Positions 1-9,927 of a stretch of DNA of 64,000 nucleotides are shown here, in pieces. The stretch lies in the NCBI GenBank assembly GCA_041654355.1, contig JBAZDQ010000008.1, positions 1 to 64,000 on the forward strand, in the 5' to 3' direction. This DNA is from DMER64 sp041654355. Its GTDB lineage: Bacteria; Bacteroidota; Bacteroidia; Bacteroidales; UBA932. Within the stretch, counting starts at the first letter, position 1; each line of letters starts with the position of its first letter. The notes under the pieces are model-generated. The model had not been told where the DNA came from, ran no database searches, and saw nothing but the letters and a program-made list of their open reading frames with translations. The translations under genes and the position numbers were made by a program.

Positions 1-51
1 TACAAAGGAGTGGTTCCTAAAGCTAATTTATCACTTGGTGTAGCGTTTTAA
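1..51 (+). CDS. C-terminal tail of an outer-membrane protein (partial)
   Basis: The first 16 codons run in an open frame to a TAA at 49-51 and end in Leu-Ser-Leu-Gly-Val-Ala-Phe. An alternating hydrophobic strand with a terminal Phe is the usual end of a Bacteroidota outer-membrane beta-barrel. The gene starts left of the window, so its family cannot be named. It ends 2 bp before the dsbD-like start and is probably in the same transcript. Confidence 0.55.
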   Translation, partial: YKGVVPKANLSLGVAF

Positions 52-53
52 TT

Positions 54-2012
54 ATGCGAAAATTATTGCTTAGTTTTCTGGGGATACTGTTGTCTTCAGT
101 GCTATCCTATTCACAGTTTATAGAGCAGCCTGCTTCCTGGAATTACCAGGTAAATCTGTTGGAGGAGAACCTGTTTGAAATACGGTTCACAGCAACACTG
201 GAAGATCCTTGGCACATGTATGACCTGGGCCCTTACGAGAACGGGCCCCAGCCTACCAGGTTTTCCTTTGATTTGCCTCAGGGTGTTACCCCGGCAGGGG
301 AAATGTTTATGGAAGCACCTCCTGCCAAAGAGTACGATCCTCTGTTCAATATGGATATCGGATCTTTTGGGGGAGCCGGAACGTTTATTCAGAAAGTCCG
401 CCTGGAAGCGCCATCTGCTACACTCGGAGTCACTGTAGAGTGGCAGGTCTGTGACGGGACTTCCTGTTTGCCACCGGAAGAAGAATCTTTTGAAATTTTT
501 CTGGGAGATCCGGGTGTTCCCACTGTTGCCGGAATCCCGGAGGGTCCCACAAAAGATCCGTCTGCTTCTCTTTGGAAGATCATTTTACAGGCCATCGTCT
601 TTGGCTTGGTGGCACTCGTGACGCCGTGTGTTTTCCCTATGGTGCCTATGACTGTATCTTTTTTTCTCAGGGGCAGTTCTGACAAACGCAAAAACCGTTT
701 GAATGCAGCTTTGTACGGTATTTTTATTGTGCTGCTTTATACCCTGCCTATAGCCATTATTATAGGGATTACATATTTTACCGGGGGAGCCTCTGTTACT
801 GCCAACATTTTCAATTGGCTGGCAACTCACTGGATCCCGAATATTATTTTCTTTATTCTGTTCCTGGTTTTTGCGGCTTCGTTTTTCGGGGCCTTTGAAT
901 TGGTTCTTCCCGCAAAATGGACTACCAAAACAGATGCAAAAGCGGATAAAGGAGGTATCCTGGGTATATTTTTCCTGGCCCTTACGCTGGTACTGGTTTC
1001 CTTTTCCTGTACAGGACCTATTGTGGGAACTGTTTTAATTGAATCTACTCAGGGAGCAGTATGGGAACCTATCGTGACTATGTTTGCTTTTTCCGCAGCT
1101 TTTGCTTTACCATTTACCATCCTGGCTTTTGTGCCATCTTTGTTGCAACGTTTGCCGAAATCCGGCGGGTGGCTCAATTCCGTGAAAGTGGTTCTGGGAT
1201 TTATAGTATTGGCACTTTCCCTTAAATTTCTCAGTACCGTAGACCAGATCTACCAATGGAGCCTGTTAGACAGGGAAGTGTACCTGGCTTTATGGATCGT
1301 GATCTTTTCTTTGCTTGGATTTTACCTGTTGGGCAAGATACGTTTTCGCCATGACTCTCCGTCAGAACATGTAGGTGTGCTCCGTTTTGGGCTTGCCATA
1401 GCAGTTTTTTCTTTTGTGGTATACATGATACCCGGAATGTGGGGAGCTCCGTTGAAAGCCATATCGGGCTATCTGCCGCCCCTTAAAACACAGGATTTTG
1501 TGACGGGTGCCACTTCTTCAACCCCGACCAAAAATGTAAGGGAAACAACCGGCAGGTCATACAGCACTATTTTTGAATTGCCTTACGGGCTGGACGGTTT
1601 TTTTCATTACAGGGAAGCTATGGAATTCGCTAAAGAGAATGACAAACCGGTTTTTCTTGATTTTACGGGACTGGGATGCGTTAATTGCAAAGAAATGGAG
1701 GCACGGGTATGGAGCGATCCGCGTGTACAGGAGTTGTTACGGAACGAATACGTGATACTGGCGTTGCATTCGGATGCCAAAAATACAGCCAACGAAAACG
1801 ATTGGATTACCGATGAAAGAGGCCGGGAACTCAGGACCCTGGGACGAATCAATTCCTGGTTCGTGCGTACCCGGTATCAGATCAATGCACAACCCACCTA
1901 TATTATTTTGGATCATGAGGGAAAACCTTTGCTGGCTCCCCGCAGTTATGATCTGGACGTAGAAGGATACGTGAGGTTTCTCCGGGAAGGACTGGAGGCC
2001 TTTAATAAATAA
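54..2012 (+). CDS. dsbD: Thiol:disulfide interchange protein DsbD
   Basis: Inner-membrane electron conduit that passes reducing equivalents from cytoplasmic thioredoxin to periplasmic thiol proteins. The 652 residues show a signal peptide (1-20), a periplasmic N-terminal domain with a Cys133/Cys138 pair, and a CcdA-like membrane core of about eight helices (175-465) with Cys192 in an LVTPCVFP motif and Cys319 in an SFSCTGP motif. A C-terminal thioredoxin domain follows, with CVNC at 542-545. All six DsbD redox cysteines are therefore accounted for. It heads a tight run of four genes with gaps of 6 bp or less; the last encodes a lipoprotein with a CxxCH haem-c motif, a plausible client because haem-c attachment needs reduced cysteines. 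That link is an inference. Confidence 0.93.
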   Translation: MRKLLLSFLGILLSSVLSYSQFIEQPASWNYQVNLLEENLFEIRFTATLEDPWHMYDLGPYENGPQPTRFSFDLPQGVTPAGEMFMEAPPAKEYDPLFNMDIGSFGGAGTFIQKVRLEAPSATLGVTVEWQVCDGTSCLPPEEESFEIFLGDPGVPTVAGIPEGPTKDPSASLWKIILQAIVFGLVALVTPCVFPMVPMTVSFFLRGSSDKRKNRLNAALYGIFIVLLYTLPIAIIIGITYFTGGASVTANIFNWLATHWIPNIIFFILFLVFAASFFGAFELVLPAKWTTKTDAKADKGGILGIFFLALTLVLVSFSCTGPIVGTVLIESTQGAVWEPIVTMFAFSAAFALPFTILAFVPSLLQRLPKSGGWLNSVKVVLGFIVLALSLKFLSTVDQIYQWSLLDREVYLALWIVIFSLLGFYLLGKIRFRHDSPSEHVGVLRFGLAIAVFSFVVYMIPGMWGAPLKAISGYLPPLKTQDFVTGATSSTPTKNVRETTGRSYSTIFELPYGLDGFFHYREAMEFAKENDKPVFLDFTGLGCVNCKEMEARVWSDPRVQELLRNEYVILALHSDAKNTANENDWITDERGRELRTLGRINSWFVRTRYQINAQPTYIILDHEGKPLLAPRSYDLDVEGYVRFLREGLEAFNK

Positions 2013-2018
2013 AGCTTT

Positions 2019-3368
2019 ATGCAGGACATACAACTTTTCTTTAACAAGCTGAGTGGTTTGTTATGGGGTTGGCCTATGATCATATTGCTCCTGGGAACCC
2101 ACCTTTTTTTGACGATCCGGCTGAAGTTTCCTCAACGTAAGATATTCAAAGGGATAGCCCTCTCGGTAAAAAGCGACGGGGATTCCAAAGGAGATGTCAG
2201 CCAGTTTGGGGCACTGGCCACTGCCCTGGCTGCCACTATAGGGACGGGCAATATCATTGGTGTTGCCACTGCAGTATCTCTGGGAGGTCCGGGTGCCGTG
2301 TTGTGGTGCTGGTTGAGCGGCGTGTTCGGGATCGCCACAAAATACTCCGAAGGTTTATTGGCTGTTAAGTACCGCGTAAAAACATCCGACGGGACGATGC
2401 TGGGCGGTCCCATGTATGCCCTGGAACGCGGTTTGGGCATGAAATGGCTTGCTGTCCTGTTTTGTATCTTTACCATCATCGCTGCTCTGGGTATCGGCTG
2501 TTCCGTACAATCCAATTCCATATCGACCATGTTGAGGGAGACTTTCAACTTATCCCCTTATATTTCAGGTGGTATACTGGCTTTTATGGTGGCACTTGTT
2601 ATTTTTTTTGGTATAAAGGGTATTGCCAAAGTCTGCGGGTTCCTGGTTCCTTTCATGGCTTTTTTCTATGTTATGGGATGTGTTGTCATTATACTCATGA
2701 ATGCTTCGTATATAGGAAAGGCTGTTTCCCTGATTTTTGAATCGGCTTTTTCCATAAAGGCAGTTGGCGGAGGGATGGCCGGCGGCGGTCTGATGGTTGC
2801 CATGCGTTACGGAATTGCACGGGGACTCTTTTCCAACGAATCGGGGATGGGCTCGGCGCCCATCGTGGCAGCTGCCGCAAGAACTAAAAATCCGGTCAGG
2901 CAGGCACTCGTCTCGGCAACGGGAACTTTCTGGGATACGGTGGTCGTTTGTGCACTTACGGGGCTTGTCCTGGTGACAAGCATTCTCAGGTACCCCGGGA
3001 TCGATTATTCCGACGGTGCGTTGCTAACAAAAATGGCGTTCAGCAAAATTTCCTTTTTTGGTCCCTTCATTTTAAATGTGGGGCTTATCACGTTTGCTTT
3101 TTCCACTATACTGGGCTGGTCCTACTATGCGGAAAAAGCTATAGAATACCTGGGAGGCAAACGTGTCATTGTGTATTACAGAATAATTTGGATTGTAGCT
3201 GTTTTCCTGGGATCGGTGGCAAAATTGTCCATGATATGGGACCTGGCCGATTCCATGAATGCCCTGATGGCTATACCCAACCTGGTTTCCCTTATATTGC
3301 TGAGCGGAGTCCTGGCAAGTGAAACAAAAAAATACCTCTGGAGCGGCAGACTGGATGATCATGAATGA
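2019..3368 (+). CDS. AGCS-family sodium:alanine/glycine symporter
   Basis: Polytopic inner-membrane carrier of the AGCS (DAACS) family, which imports small neutral amino acids with sodium or protons. The 449 residues are the usual family length. They carry the family signature GTGNIIGVATA near 75-85, a Gly-rich AVGGGMAGGG segment, and the SNESGMGSAPIVAAAA motif. It starts 6 bp after dsbD and ends with an 8-bp overlap with the next gene, so it is probably co-transcribed. The exact substrate cannot be read from the sequence. Amino-acid uptake fits the peptidase-rich surroundings. Confidence 0.93.
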   Translation: MQDIQLFFNKLSGLLWGWPMIILLLGTHLFLTIRLKFPQRKIFKGIALSVKSDGDSKGDVSQFGALATALAATIGTGNIIGVATAVSLGGPGAVLWCWLSGVFGIATKYSEGLLAVKYRVKTSDGTMLGGPMYALERGLGMKWLAVLFCIFTIIAALGIGCSVQSNSISTMLRETFNLSPYISGGILAFMVALVIFFGIKGIAKVCGFLVPFMAFFYVMGCVVIILMNASYIGKAVSLIFESAFSIKAVGGGMAGGGLMVAMRYGIARGLFSNESGMGSAPIVAAAARTKNPVRQALVSATGTFWDTVVVCALTGLVLVTSILRYPGIDYSDGALLTKMAFSKISFFGPFILNVGLITFAFSTILGWSYYAEKAIEYLGGKRVIVYYRIIWIVAVFLGSVAKLSMIWDLADSMNALMAIPNLVSLILLSGVLASETKKYLWSGRLDDHE

Positions 3369-5085
3369 CAAACTACGGCATTTGCATATTCCCCGTATTC
3401 TTTACCCGGCAGTATTCTTTATTGCGGTAGCACTTTACTTTGGGGTTTTTCACCGGTTCCATTTGTTGTATACCGAGGGCATGCAGCTTTTTCTGTTCAG
3501 CCGCGACTATTTTACGGAAACGGTACTTCACCCCGGAGGGTTGGCAGATTATGCATCCCGTTTCCTGATCCAGTTTTACAGGGCTCCCGCAGTGGGCGGG
3601 ATGATCATTGCCTTGCTGCTGGTCCTGTTGCAGGAAGGGGTATACAAGATCGCCAGTAACCTGGTAAAAGGGAATGTCTCTGTACCGCTTTCTTTTGTGC
3701 CGTCTGTGTTTTATTGGATCCTGCTTTGCAATCCCAATTATACATTGGCCGGACTTTTGGCCCTTGTGGCAATGGTCTGGATCGCATATATTTATACATG
3801 CATACGTGAAGAGCCCTTGTGTGCTGTCTACGTATTTTTCTCACTTCCTGCGGCCTGGCTGTTGTTCGGGGGAGCTTTCCCGGCCGCTTTCCTTATTATA
3901 CTCCTTGCCGAGTTGAAGATGCCCCGGAAAAAGATACGGCATACCTTCCCGGCGATAGCAGGTGGCCTGGTCCTGACCGTAGGATTGCTTTTGTTCACAG
4001 ACCTTCAACGAACGCCGTCGGCTGTTTTTTACGGAGCAGATTATTACAGATTCAGCGATTATCCGCATTGGGTATTTATTTCGCTATGGGCAGCCTTTCC
4101 ACTGATCTTGCTTGCTATGATGTCTTTGAAAAAGGGGACCCGGATCTGGAATGTCCTCTTGACAGTCCTGCTTACCGGAGCAACCGCCTGGGGCCTTATG
4201 ACACAATGGCGGGGAGATAAGGAAAAGGAGCTTGCATACCTCTTTGCCGCCCGCAGGATGAACTGGCAAAGAGTTTTATCAATGTCGCAAAAGAACTTGC
4301 CCAATTCTTTACTGGCACTCAATATGTTTAACCTGGCCCTGGCCGTTACGGACCAGGCCGGAGATTTGATGTTTTCCGTTCCTCAGACTACATCGGGAGC
4401 TCTCGTGCTACCCGAAGACATGGACATGATCTTTAGTAGTGAGATCTGGTTCAATCTGGGCATGATCAACGAATCCAAACGGTATGCCTATGAATCCATG
4501 ATGGCTGTCCCCGATAAACAGAAAAGCAGTCTTTTCCTTATGCGCCTGGCCGAAAGCGAACTGATCGCCGGGAATTACAAGGTTGCCCGCAAATACCTGA
4601 ACGTGTTAATGAAAGCCCCTTTCTACAGAAAGTGGGCCGGACGCAGACTAGCTTTGTGCGGAAATGAAAAAGCTATTGAAGCACATCCGGTATACGGCCT
4701 TTTGAGATCCCGTCAGCCTAATTGCAACATTAAGATATCGGCAGCTGCTTTTTCTGAATCGCTGCAAAACATTTTTGCAGACAAACCGAACAATCCGGTA
4801 GCTGTCAATTACTGTTTGATGGACAGGATGTTGCAGAAGGACATTCCCGGTTTTTGTGACATATACGCACTCCGGTCACTTCCGGTTCCGCGTCATTACC
4901 AGGAAGTGTTATTGCTGGCCTGTCACATGGGGGGCACCGATCCTGCAACATTATCCATACCTTTGGATCAAAACCTGCAGAAAAACCTGGAACGTTTTGT
5001 CTCTGAAACCAATATCAGTAATCCTGACAGGATAGAAGCACTTTTTGGACAAACATTTTGGTACTATGCCTATTTTATTCAATAA
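3361..5085 (+). CDS. DUF6057-like multi-spanning membrane protein
   Basis: Function unknown. The ATG at 3361 gives 574 residues and overlaps the preceding stop by 8 bp; an earlier in-frame ATG at 3319 lies deep in the symporter gene and is less likely. The N-terminal half (about 15-300) is a series of hydrophobic helices. The C-terminal half is soluble and helical, with TPR-like stretches (for example the SSLFLMRLAESELIAGNYKVA region), probably facing the periplasm. The architecture resembles Bacteroidota DUF6057 proteins, which I recall being next to PD40/TolB-like lipoproteins, as here. The next gene starts inside its 3' end (20-bp overlap), which suggests translational coupling. Confidence 0.75.
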   Translation: MNDKLRHLHIPRILYPAVFFIAVALYFGVFHRFHLLYTEGMQLFLFSRDYFTETVLHPGGLADYASRFLIQFYRAPAVGGMIIALLLVLLQEGVYKIASNLVKGNVSVPLSFVPSVFYWILLCNPNYTLAGLLALVAMVWIAYIYTCIREEPLCAVYVFFSLPAAWLLFGGAFPAAFLIILLAELKMPRKKIRHTFPAIAGGLVLTVGLLLFTDLQRTPSAVFYGADYYRFSDYPHWVFISLWAAFPLILLAMMSLKKGTRIWNVLLTVLLTGATAWGLMTQWRGDKEKELAYLFAARRMNWQRVLSMSQKNLPNSLLALNMFNLALAVTDQAGDLMFSVPQTTSGALVLPEDMDMIFSSEIWFNLGMINESKRYAYESMMAVPDKQKSSLFLMRLAESELIAGNYKVARKYLNVLMKAPFYRKWAGRRLALCGNEKAIEAHPVYGLLRSRQPNCNIKISAAAFSESLQNIFADKPNNPVAVNYCLMDRMLQKDIPGFCDIYALRSLPVPRHYQEVLLLACHMGGTDPATLSIPLDQNLQKNLERFVSETNISNPDRIEALFGQTFWYYAYFIQ

Positions 5086-6514
5086 ATACAATTCAAGGAC
5101 GGTTTTTTATGTGTTGGTGATTTGTTTTATCACTAGTTGCGCGGGGACAGAAGCGGACGTTATAAAAGATGAATATCCGCCAATATTTCCGGATTATACT
5201 GAAATCACCTTTCCCGCTCTCCTGGCGCCTCCCCGGTTCAGGGTGACTGTCCCCTGTGAAAAATACCGGGTGGTGTTTCGGGCCGGACAGGAGCAATGGG
5301 TTGTTAAGGGTTCCAAAGAAGTCCGGATCCCCCGCAGGGGCTGGGACAAACTGGTGCAAGCCGATGCTCCTGTCATTGAAGTACATGTTACTGTAAAACA
5401 GGCCGACAGTTGGATCGCTTACGAACCTTTCCATATTTATATATCAGGGGTACCTATTGACCGGTACCTTACTTACCGGAGGATCTCTCCCGGATATTCC
5501 GTTTACGGGGCCATGGGGATTTACCAGCGGGATCTGTATACTTATAAAGAAAAACCTGTTATTGAAAATTCTTTTGCAGAAGGAAGCTGTGTAAACTGTC
5601 ATTCGTATGCCGCGGGAGATCCCCAAAACATGATGTTTCACATCCGTGGGAAACAAGGCGGTACGGTGATCATTTCGGACGGGATGACCGGGTTCGTGGA
5701 CCTGAAAACTCCGGAGAGCCTGAGTGCCGGGGTATATCCCTACTGGCATCCTTCCGGGGATTACATTGCCTACTCGGTCAATATTACCCGGCAGCTTTTT
5801 CACAGCAGACCGGATAAAGTGCTGGATGTTTATGATCTGGCCTCGGACCTGGTCATTTACGACGTAAAAAATGATTGTCTGATCGCACCCCCGCAATTGC
5901 AGGACAGCACGCTGTTTGAGACATTCCCCGCATTCTCGGCCGACGGAAAGATACTCTATTTCTGTGCAGCCGTATCCGGCGGGGAAGAGTCGGATCCACT
6001 GGAACTCAGGTATTCTCTATACAGAACAACATTCAATCCTGATGACGGCAGTGTGGGTGATGTTATCACAAAAGTTCTTGAAATGGACGGAAAGAGTATC
6101 GCTTTTCCCAGGCCTTCTCCCGATGGTAAAAACTTAATGTTTACATTGTCATCTTACGGAACCTTTCCCATATGGCATCCGGAAGCAGATTTGTATATGA
6201 TGGATCCGGTTTCCGGTCAGGTTCGCAATGTGGAAGAGTTGAACAGCAGTAATACAGACAGTTACCATTCCTGGAGCAGCAATTCACGTTGGATCGTATT
6301 CAGTTCCAGACGTATTGACGGCTTACATACCCGGCCTTATATGGCGTTGCTAAAAGAAGACGGCACTTTTACGAAACCTTTTTTATTGCCGCCATCTTCA
6401 GTCGGTTATTACGATGATTTATTGCAGTCCTTCAATATTCCCGAGTTTTCCAGGGGACCGGTTGATTTTTCACCTCGTGAACTTGAAAAGCATTCCCGGC
6501 CTGTTTCTTATTAA
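5066..6514 (+). CDS. PD40/TolB-like beta-propeller lipoprotein with a CxxCH haem-c motif
   Basis: The ATG at 5066 gives 482 residues; a TTG further upstream at 5045 is less convincing. The N-terminus has a lipoprotein signal ending at Cys25 (FITSC). Residues 175-179 are CVNCH, a canonical haem-c attachment motif. From about 225 on, repeated blocks such as YPYWHPSGDYIAYS, FPAFSADGKILYF, FPRPSPDGKNLMF and YHSWSSNSRWIVFSS are PD40/WD40-like propeller blades of the TolB type. I infer an outer-membrane or periplasmic lipoprotein that may bind one covalent haem. It overlaps the DUF6057-like gene by 20 bp and shares an apparent operon with dsbD. Whether haem is actually loaded is unknown. Confidence 0.82.
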   Translation: MPILFNKYNSRTVFYVLVICFITSCAGTEADVIKDEYPPIFPDYTEITFPALLAPPRFRVTVPCEKYRVVFRAGQEQWVVKGSKEVRIPRRGWDKLVQADAPVIEVHVTVKQADSWIAYEPFHIYISGVPIDRYLTYRRISPGYSVYGAMGIYQRDLYTYKEKPVIENSFAEGSCVNCHSYAAGDPQNMMFHIRGKQGGTVIISDGMTGFVDLKTPESLSAGVYPYWHPSGDYIAYSVNITRQLFHSRPDKVLDVYDLASDLVIYDVKNDCLIAPPQLQDSTLFETFPAFSADGKILYFCAAVSGGEESDPLELRYSLYRTTFNPDDGSVGDVITKVLEMDGKSIAFPRPSPDGKNLMFTLSSYGTFPIWHPEADLYMMDPVSGQVRNVEELNSSNTDSYHSWSSNSRWIVFSSRRIDGLHTRPYMALLKEDGTFTKPFLLPPSSVGYYDDLLQSFNIPEFSRGPVDFSPRELEKHSRPVSY

Positions 6515-6516
6515 TT

Positions 6517-6540
6517 AAAACCTGGATATGTGGTTTTTCT
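6517..6540 (+). terminator. Possible weak terminator after the dsbD-PD40 operon
   Basis: A short inverted repeat AAAACC...GGTTTT with a 9-nt loop is followed by Ts, directly after the PD40 gene stop. The stem is only 6 bp and A/T-rich, so this is a tentative call. Confidence 0.3.
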
Positions 6541-6599
6541 CTCGTTTTATTATCGATTGAACAATCTATGTTTGACTTGATTAATAATGGAATGTACTG

Positions 6600-6630
6600 A
6601 TTGCAGTTTCAAAAATAATTATTACCTTCG
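6600..6630 (+). promoter_or_regulatory. Promoter of the first susC/susD operon
   Basis: TTG at 6601-6603 (-33 element) is followed after 19 nt by TACCTTCG at 6623-6630, seven of eight matches to TAnnTTTG with the two variable positions counted as free. Predicted start is near 6636, leaving a leader of about 58 nt before the susC ATG at 6694. Confidence 0.5.
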
Positions 6631-6693
6631 TAGACTGTAAATTGTCAATATTACTAGACAAATACATATTAACCTAACCTTAATACCAATCCT

Positions 6694-9600
6694 ATGAAAA
6701 AAATCCTTTTGTTGACTTTATCAATGTTGGTGGGCATTTCTGCACTGTTCGCTCAACAAAGAGTAACCGGGACGGTTATTTTCGCAGAGGATGGATCACC
6801 TCTGCCTTATGTAACGGTAGTGGTTGCCGGAACAACCATTACTTCCCAAACCGACCTGGACGGGGTATATTCCATCAATGTCCCCGCAGGTAGGGAAGAA
6901 CTCACATTTACTTATGTAGGTATGCAAACCGTTACGGTACAGATTGCAGGAAGAACCGTCGTGGACGTCGAGATGGTGTCCGATGCGGTTGCCCTGGAAG
7001 ACGTAATCGTAGTAGCATACGGTACGGCCAAGAAAGAGGCCTTTACCGGTTCTGCTGCCGTAGTAACGAGCGAAGACATTCAGCGCCGGCAGGTGTCCAA
7101 CGTAACCAATGCTCTTGCAGGTGTTGCTGCCGGGGTACAGGCAATTTCCACAACCGGCCAGCCCGGTTCTTCGGCCACTATTCGTATTCGTGGTTTCGGA
7201 TCCATGAGTGCCAGCAATTCACCTTTGTATGTCGTGGACGGTGTCCCGTTTGACGGATCACTCAATACCCTGAACCCGAACGATATTGAATCCATGACCG
7301 TTCTGAAAGATGCTTCTGCCTCGGCCATTTATGGTCACCGTGGAGCCAACGGGGTAATTATTATCACTACCCGCCGCGGAACTTCGGCTGATGCCCAGGT
7401 TACTTTCGAAGGCAGATGGGGTAACAATACCCGTGCCGTTCCCAATTACAATGTCATGACAGATCCTGATATGTACTATGAAACTTTGTACAAAGCTTTA
7501 TACAACAGCAGGACCGTTCTGGGACAATCCGGAGCCCAGGCACATACATACGCCAATAACACAATGTTTGGCAGAACAGGTTACCAGATTTACACCATTC
7601 CTGATGGCCAGTACCTTGTAGGGACCAACGGAAAACTCAACCCGAATGCCACCCTGGGATGGAGTGACGGTGAATACTATTATACCCCGGATAATTTTTA
7701 CAATGAATTGTTTATGAAGGGCAACCTTCGCCAGGAATACAACTTCACCGTATCCGGACGTTCAGACAAGATCAATTATTTTATGTCTGCCGGTTACCTG
7801 GATGATACCGGAATTGTTTCCGGATCCAGCTTCTCCCGTTTTACAACACGTATAAAAGCTGAATACCAGGCCAAAGAATGGTTGAAAGTAGGAGCCAATA
7901 TGGCTTATGCCAATTCCAACAACAAGGCTCCCGGAAGCCAGACATCCTGGGGATCTTCAGGGAACCTTTTCTACTTATCCAGTATGATCGCTCCCATTTA
8001 TCCCATGTATGTAAGAAATGCAGACGGGACAGTAAAGGTTGACAACAACGGGTATACCGTATACGACTTCGGCACACTGGACAGTTCCAACCAGATACGT
8101 TCTTTCCTGTCTATGTCCAACCCGGCCATTACTTTGTTACTGGATGATTTTAATTCATATACTGACAACCTGGATAGTAAGTATTATGCCATAGTGGAAC
8201 CTATTAAGGGTTTGACCTTAACAGCCAATGTTGGTGTGATTGCCCGGAATATCCGCTCTAACAATTTGTATAATCCTTTCTACGGAGCTTCTGTATCTGC
8301 AGGCGGTGAGGTTACCGTATCTCATTCACGGCTGCTTACCACCAACCAGCAATACCTGGCCGCTTTCAAACGCACCTTTAGCGGTCATACCATTGACCTG
8401 TTAGCCGGTTATGAATCATACGCTTACAAATACCAATATCTTTATGGATGGAATAAGAAAATATACAATCCGACTGTAGGAGAAATTGATAACTGTATCT
8501 ACGGATTAAATCCTTCACCGGTTGTTAGTTCATATACAGACACATATGCAACTCAGGGAATCTTGGCCCGTGTCCAGTATGATTTTCAGGAAAAATACTT
8601 CTTCTCGGCTTCTTACCGTCGCGATGCTTCCTCACGTTTTGCTCCCGAAAATCGTTGGGGTAACTTTTATAGTGTAGGTGGTGCCTGGCTGATCAACAAG
8701 GAAGGATTTATGAAAAACCTTACCTGGCTGAGTACCTTGAAACTAAAAGCCAGTTACGGTATGCAGGGTAACGACGGCTTAGGAAACTATTATCCTTACC
8801 TGGACCAGTATTCCGTTGGAAACAACAACGGTGAATTTGCCGTTTCCATGTCTTACAAAGGAAACCGCGACATTACCTGGGAAAAATCACAGAATATAAA
8901 TGCAGGCCTTGAATTCGGTCTTTTCAATGAAAGAATTACGGCAAACGTAGAATACTTCAACCGTGTATCAACTGACTTATTGTACAATTTACCGGTAGCT
9001 CCGTCAAACGGATATACCTCTTTCCCCATGAACGTGGGTGCTATCCGCAACAGTGGTATAGAAGTTGAATTGGGTGCTGCTATTATCAATACCAGGAATA
9101 TCCAGTGGAGTGTCTCGTTGAATGCAACTCACTTCAAAAATACGATCCTGGATTTGCATGAATCAGTAAGGGAAACAGGGATTAAAGGGTCCCGCTTCAT
9201 TTATGAAATTGGCGGATCTCTTTACGATTCCTACTACAGGGAGTATGCCGGTGTGGATCCCGAAACCGGGAAAGCACAATATTATAAAGATGTTGTTGAC
9301 GAGCAGGGTAATGTTACCGGAAAGGAACTTACTACCGATTACAGTTCTGCCACCCAGTACAACAACGGGACTACACTGCCTTCTCTGTCAGGAGGTTTTG
9401 CTACCTCTCTGACTGCCTACGGCTTTGACGTGTCTGCCCAGTTTGGGTACCAGCTTGGTGGTAAGATCTACGACTTTGGTTATGAAGAGTTGATGCATAA
9501 CGGACAATCCAGCATGGGCGGTACCAACTGGCATTTTGACATTCTGAATGCCTGGACGCCGGAAAATCCCAACAGCGACATACCCCGTTTGAATGCAACC

Positions 9601-9876
9601 GATGACACCCGTCAACAAAACTCCACTCGTTACCTGGTTAGCTCAAATTATTTGAGTATAAACAACGTAACACTGGGATACACACTTCCTAAGAAATGGA
9701 CAGAGAAAATCAAGGTTGCCAAACTGCGCTTCTATGCTACAGGCGACAACCTTTGGGTATTCGCTGTAAGACAAGGTTTGGATCCCCGTCAGGACTTTGG
9801 TGGTACAGATTGGGCCGGATCTTTCCGTTACAGTGCGTTACGCACCATTTCCGGTGGTATTTCCATTACATTCTAA
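6694..9876 (+). CDS. SusC/RagA-family TonB-linked outer-membrane transporter (pair 1)
   Basis: TonB-dependent barrel that with its SusD partner forms a lidded importer for oligosaccharides or oligopeptides. Of 1060 residues, 1-20 are a signal peptide, 22-95 a carboxypeptidase-regulatory-like domain, and 102-110 a TonB-box-like DVIVVAYG. Residues 114-230 are the plug, with the SusC hallmarks YVVDGVPFDG and IYGHRGANGVIIITT. The barrel ends in Phe. It is followed by a SusD gene and a third lipoprotein. No carbohydrate enzyme lies next to it; the nearest enzyme is a secreted subtilisin, so a RagA-like peptide substrate is plausible but inferred. Confidence 0.93.
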   Translation: MKKILLLTLSMLVGISALFAQQRVTGTVIFAEDGSPLPYVTVVVAGTTITSQTDLDGVYSINVPAGREELTFTYVGMQTVTVQIAGRTVVDVEMVSDAVALEDVIVVAYGTAKKEAFTGSAAVVTSEDIQRRQVSNVTNALAGVAAGVQAISTTGQPGSSATIRIRGFGSMSASNSPLYVVDGVPFDGSLNTLNPNDIESMTVLKDASASAIYGHRGANGVIIITTRRGTSADAQVTFEGRWGNNTRAVPNYNVMTDPDMYYETLYKALYNSRTVLGQSGAQAHTYANNTMFGRTGYQIYTIPDGQYLVGTNGKLNPNATLGWSDGEYYYTPDNFYNELFMKGNLRQEYNFTVSGRSDKINYFMSAGYLDDTGIVSGSSFSRFTTRIKAEYQAKEWLKVGANMAYANSNNKAPGSQTSWGSSGNLFYLSSMIAPIYPMYVRNADGTVKVDNNGYTVYDFGTLDSSNQIRSFLSMSNPAITLLLDDFNSYTDNLDSKYYAIVEPIKGLTLTANVGVIARNIRSNNLYNPFYGASVSAGGEVTVSHSRLLTTNQQYLAAFKRTFSGHTIDLLAGYESYAYKYQYLYGWNKKIYNPTVGEIDNCIYGLNPSPVVSSYTDTYATQGILARVQYDFQEKYFFSASYRRDASSRFAPENRWGNFYSVGGAWLINKEGFMKNLTWLSTLKLKASYGMQGNDGLGNYYPYLDQYSVGNNNGEFAVSMSYKGNRDITWEKSQNINAGLEFGLFNERITANVEYFNRVSTDLLYNLPVAPSNGYTSFPMNVGAIRNSGIEVELGAAIINTRNIQWSVSLNATHFKNTILDLHESVRETGIKGSRFIYEIGGSLYDSYYREYAGVDPETGKAQYYKDVVDEQGNVTGKELTTDYSSATQYNNGTTLPSLSGGFATSLTAYGFDVSAQFGYQLGGKIYDFGYEELMHNGQSSMGGTNWHFDILNAWTPENPNSDIPRLNATDDTRQQNSTRYLVSSNYLSINNVTLGYTLPKKWTEKIKVAKLRFYATGDNLWVFAVRQGLDPRQDFGGTDWAGSFRYSALRTISGGISITF

Positions 9877-9927
9877 TGATGTGTAATATTAGTACTTATG
9901 TTAAACAAGTTTAAAAACACAACGAAT

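Noticed and set aside
3319..3360. Upstream start for the DUF6057-like gene
   Set aside because: It would add 14 polar residues lying inside the symporter gene; the ATG at 3361 begins just before the first membrane helix.
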